A stretch of 64,000 nucleotides of DNA from Alcaligenes faecalis (lineage in GTDB: Bacteria; Pseudomonadota; Gammaproteobacteria; Burkholderiales; Burkholderiaceae_B). Made by a program: the position numbers and the translations under genes. The DNA lies in contig NZ_CP031747.1 of NCBI RefSeq assembly GCF_005311025.1, positions 3,449,634 through 3,513,633 of the forward strand. Reading direction: 5' to 3'. Every line of letters starts with the position of its first letter. Position 1 is the first letter of the stretch. Positions 63,903 to 64,000 of this stretch are shown here, in pieces. The notes beneath the pieces are model-generated. The model was not told the DNA's origin, made no database searches, and was given only the letters and a program-made list of their open reading frames with translations.

Positions 63903-64000
63903 TCAGGTATGCTTGTGCCATTCTTTGGTCTTGGCAGTTACGCTCTTGAAAAAGTCTTCCTCTTCAAAAAACTCCTGTCCCTGCGGCAATCCCAAAACCT
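63903..64000 (-). CDS. C-terminal end of a reverse-strand gene cut by the window edge
   Basis: From the right edge a reverse-strand frame reads V-L-G-L-P-Q-G-Q-E-F-F-E-E-E-D-F-F-K-S-V-T and ends in W-H-K-H-T and TGA at 63903-63905. The composition is protein-like, but with only 31 residues neither the family nor the frame is certain; a second frame (ending at about 63867 with W-R-H-R-D-E-K) is also open over the last 35 codons. Confidence 0.35.
   Translation of the reverse strand, partial: VLGLPQGQEFFEEEDFFKSVTAKTKEWHKHT

Overview
The window reads as chromosomal DNA of a betaproteobacterium of the family Alcaligenaceae, most like Alcaligenes. This is inferred from a malonate decarboxylase (mdc) cluster, a Bug/TctC-type solute receptor, a MacAB-type exporter with its own outer-membrane lipoprotein, a three-domain fused indolepyruvate ferredoxin oxidoreductase, high GC at third codon positions and the general Bordetella/Alcaligenes flavour of the proteins. 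No sequence search was run. The DNA is densely coding, with short operons that often overlap by ATGA. There are no insertion sequences, CRISPR arrays, rRNA genes or clear prophage.

Layout. 1-3956: the 3' part of the malonate decarboxylase operon (mdcE end, mdcG, mdcB, mdcH) facing a LysR regulator. 4165-6115: MscS-type channel, then a 500-bp spacer with seven DnaA-box-like 9-mers, then a SAM methyltransferase. 6204-10833: a run of luciferase-like monooxygenase, LysR, Bug receptor and gamma-glutamyltransferase. 11117-13858: ABC exporter and NagB. 13811-18374: MacA-MacB-outer-membrane lipoprotein efflux operon. 18714-22034: TonB siderophore receptor and a YncE-like beta-propeller behind a Fur box. 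22252-28015: mutS, the uL16 hydroxylase gene and a BenE-type carrier, with a hexanucleotide repeat between the last two. 28285-32680: a biotin operon headed by a cytochrome P450 (BioI-like), then bioF, bioA and bioD. 32696-33401: a miniature ECF-sigma/FecR-like pair behind a Fur-box-like site. 33831-37382: TsaC/YciO-like protein, M50 protease, dapA and bamC.

37578-43354: tRNA-His, a small protein plus cardiolipin synthase, a PaaX-family repressor, the actP/DUF485 acetate uptake pair and tRNA-Arg. 43624-51701: phospholipase A, a LysR regulator divergent from indolepyruvate ferredoxin oxidoreductase, and an LTA-synthase-like sulfatase. 51761-55170: two identical tRNA-Pro genes bracketing a small membrane protein, a DUF421 protein, and a cytochrome c/FAD amine oxidase pair. 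55241-60099: PACE efflux protein and its LysR, a solute-binding protein, DoxX, and a two-component system. 60101-62573: a more accessory-looking stretch with a PepSY protein whose 5' end lies in a 17-nt poly-G/C tract, a YefM-YoeB toxin-antitoxin module, small exported proteins, a CAT-anticodon tRNA and a SnoaL-like lipoprotein. 62852-63610: an M48 metalloprotease lipoprotein (LoiP-like). The right edge cuts another reverse-strand gene.

The observations that most deserve a second look are the three evenly built convergent DnaA-box pairs near 5.1-5.4 kb, the miniaturised sigma/anti-sigma pair at 32.7-33.4 kb, the homopolymer at 60.4 kb, the P450-headed biotin operon and the amine dehydrogenase/cytochrome c couple.
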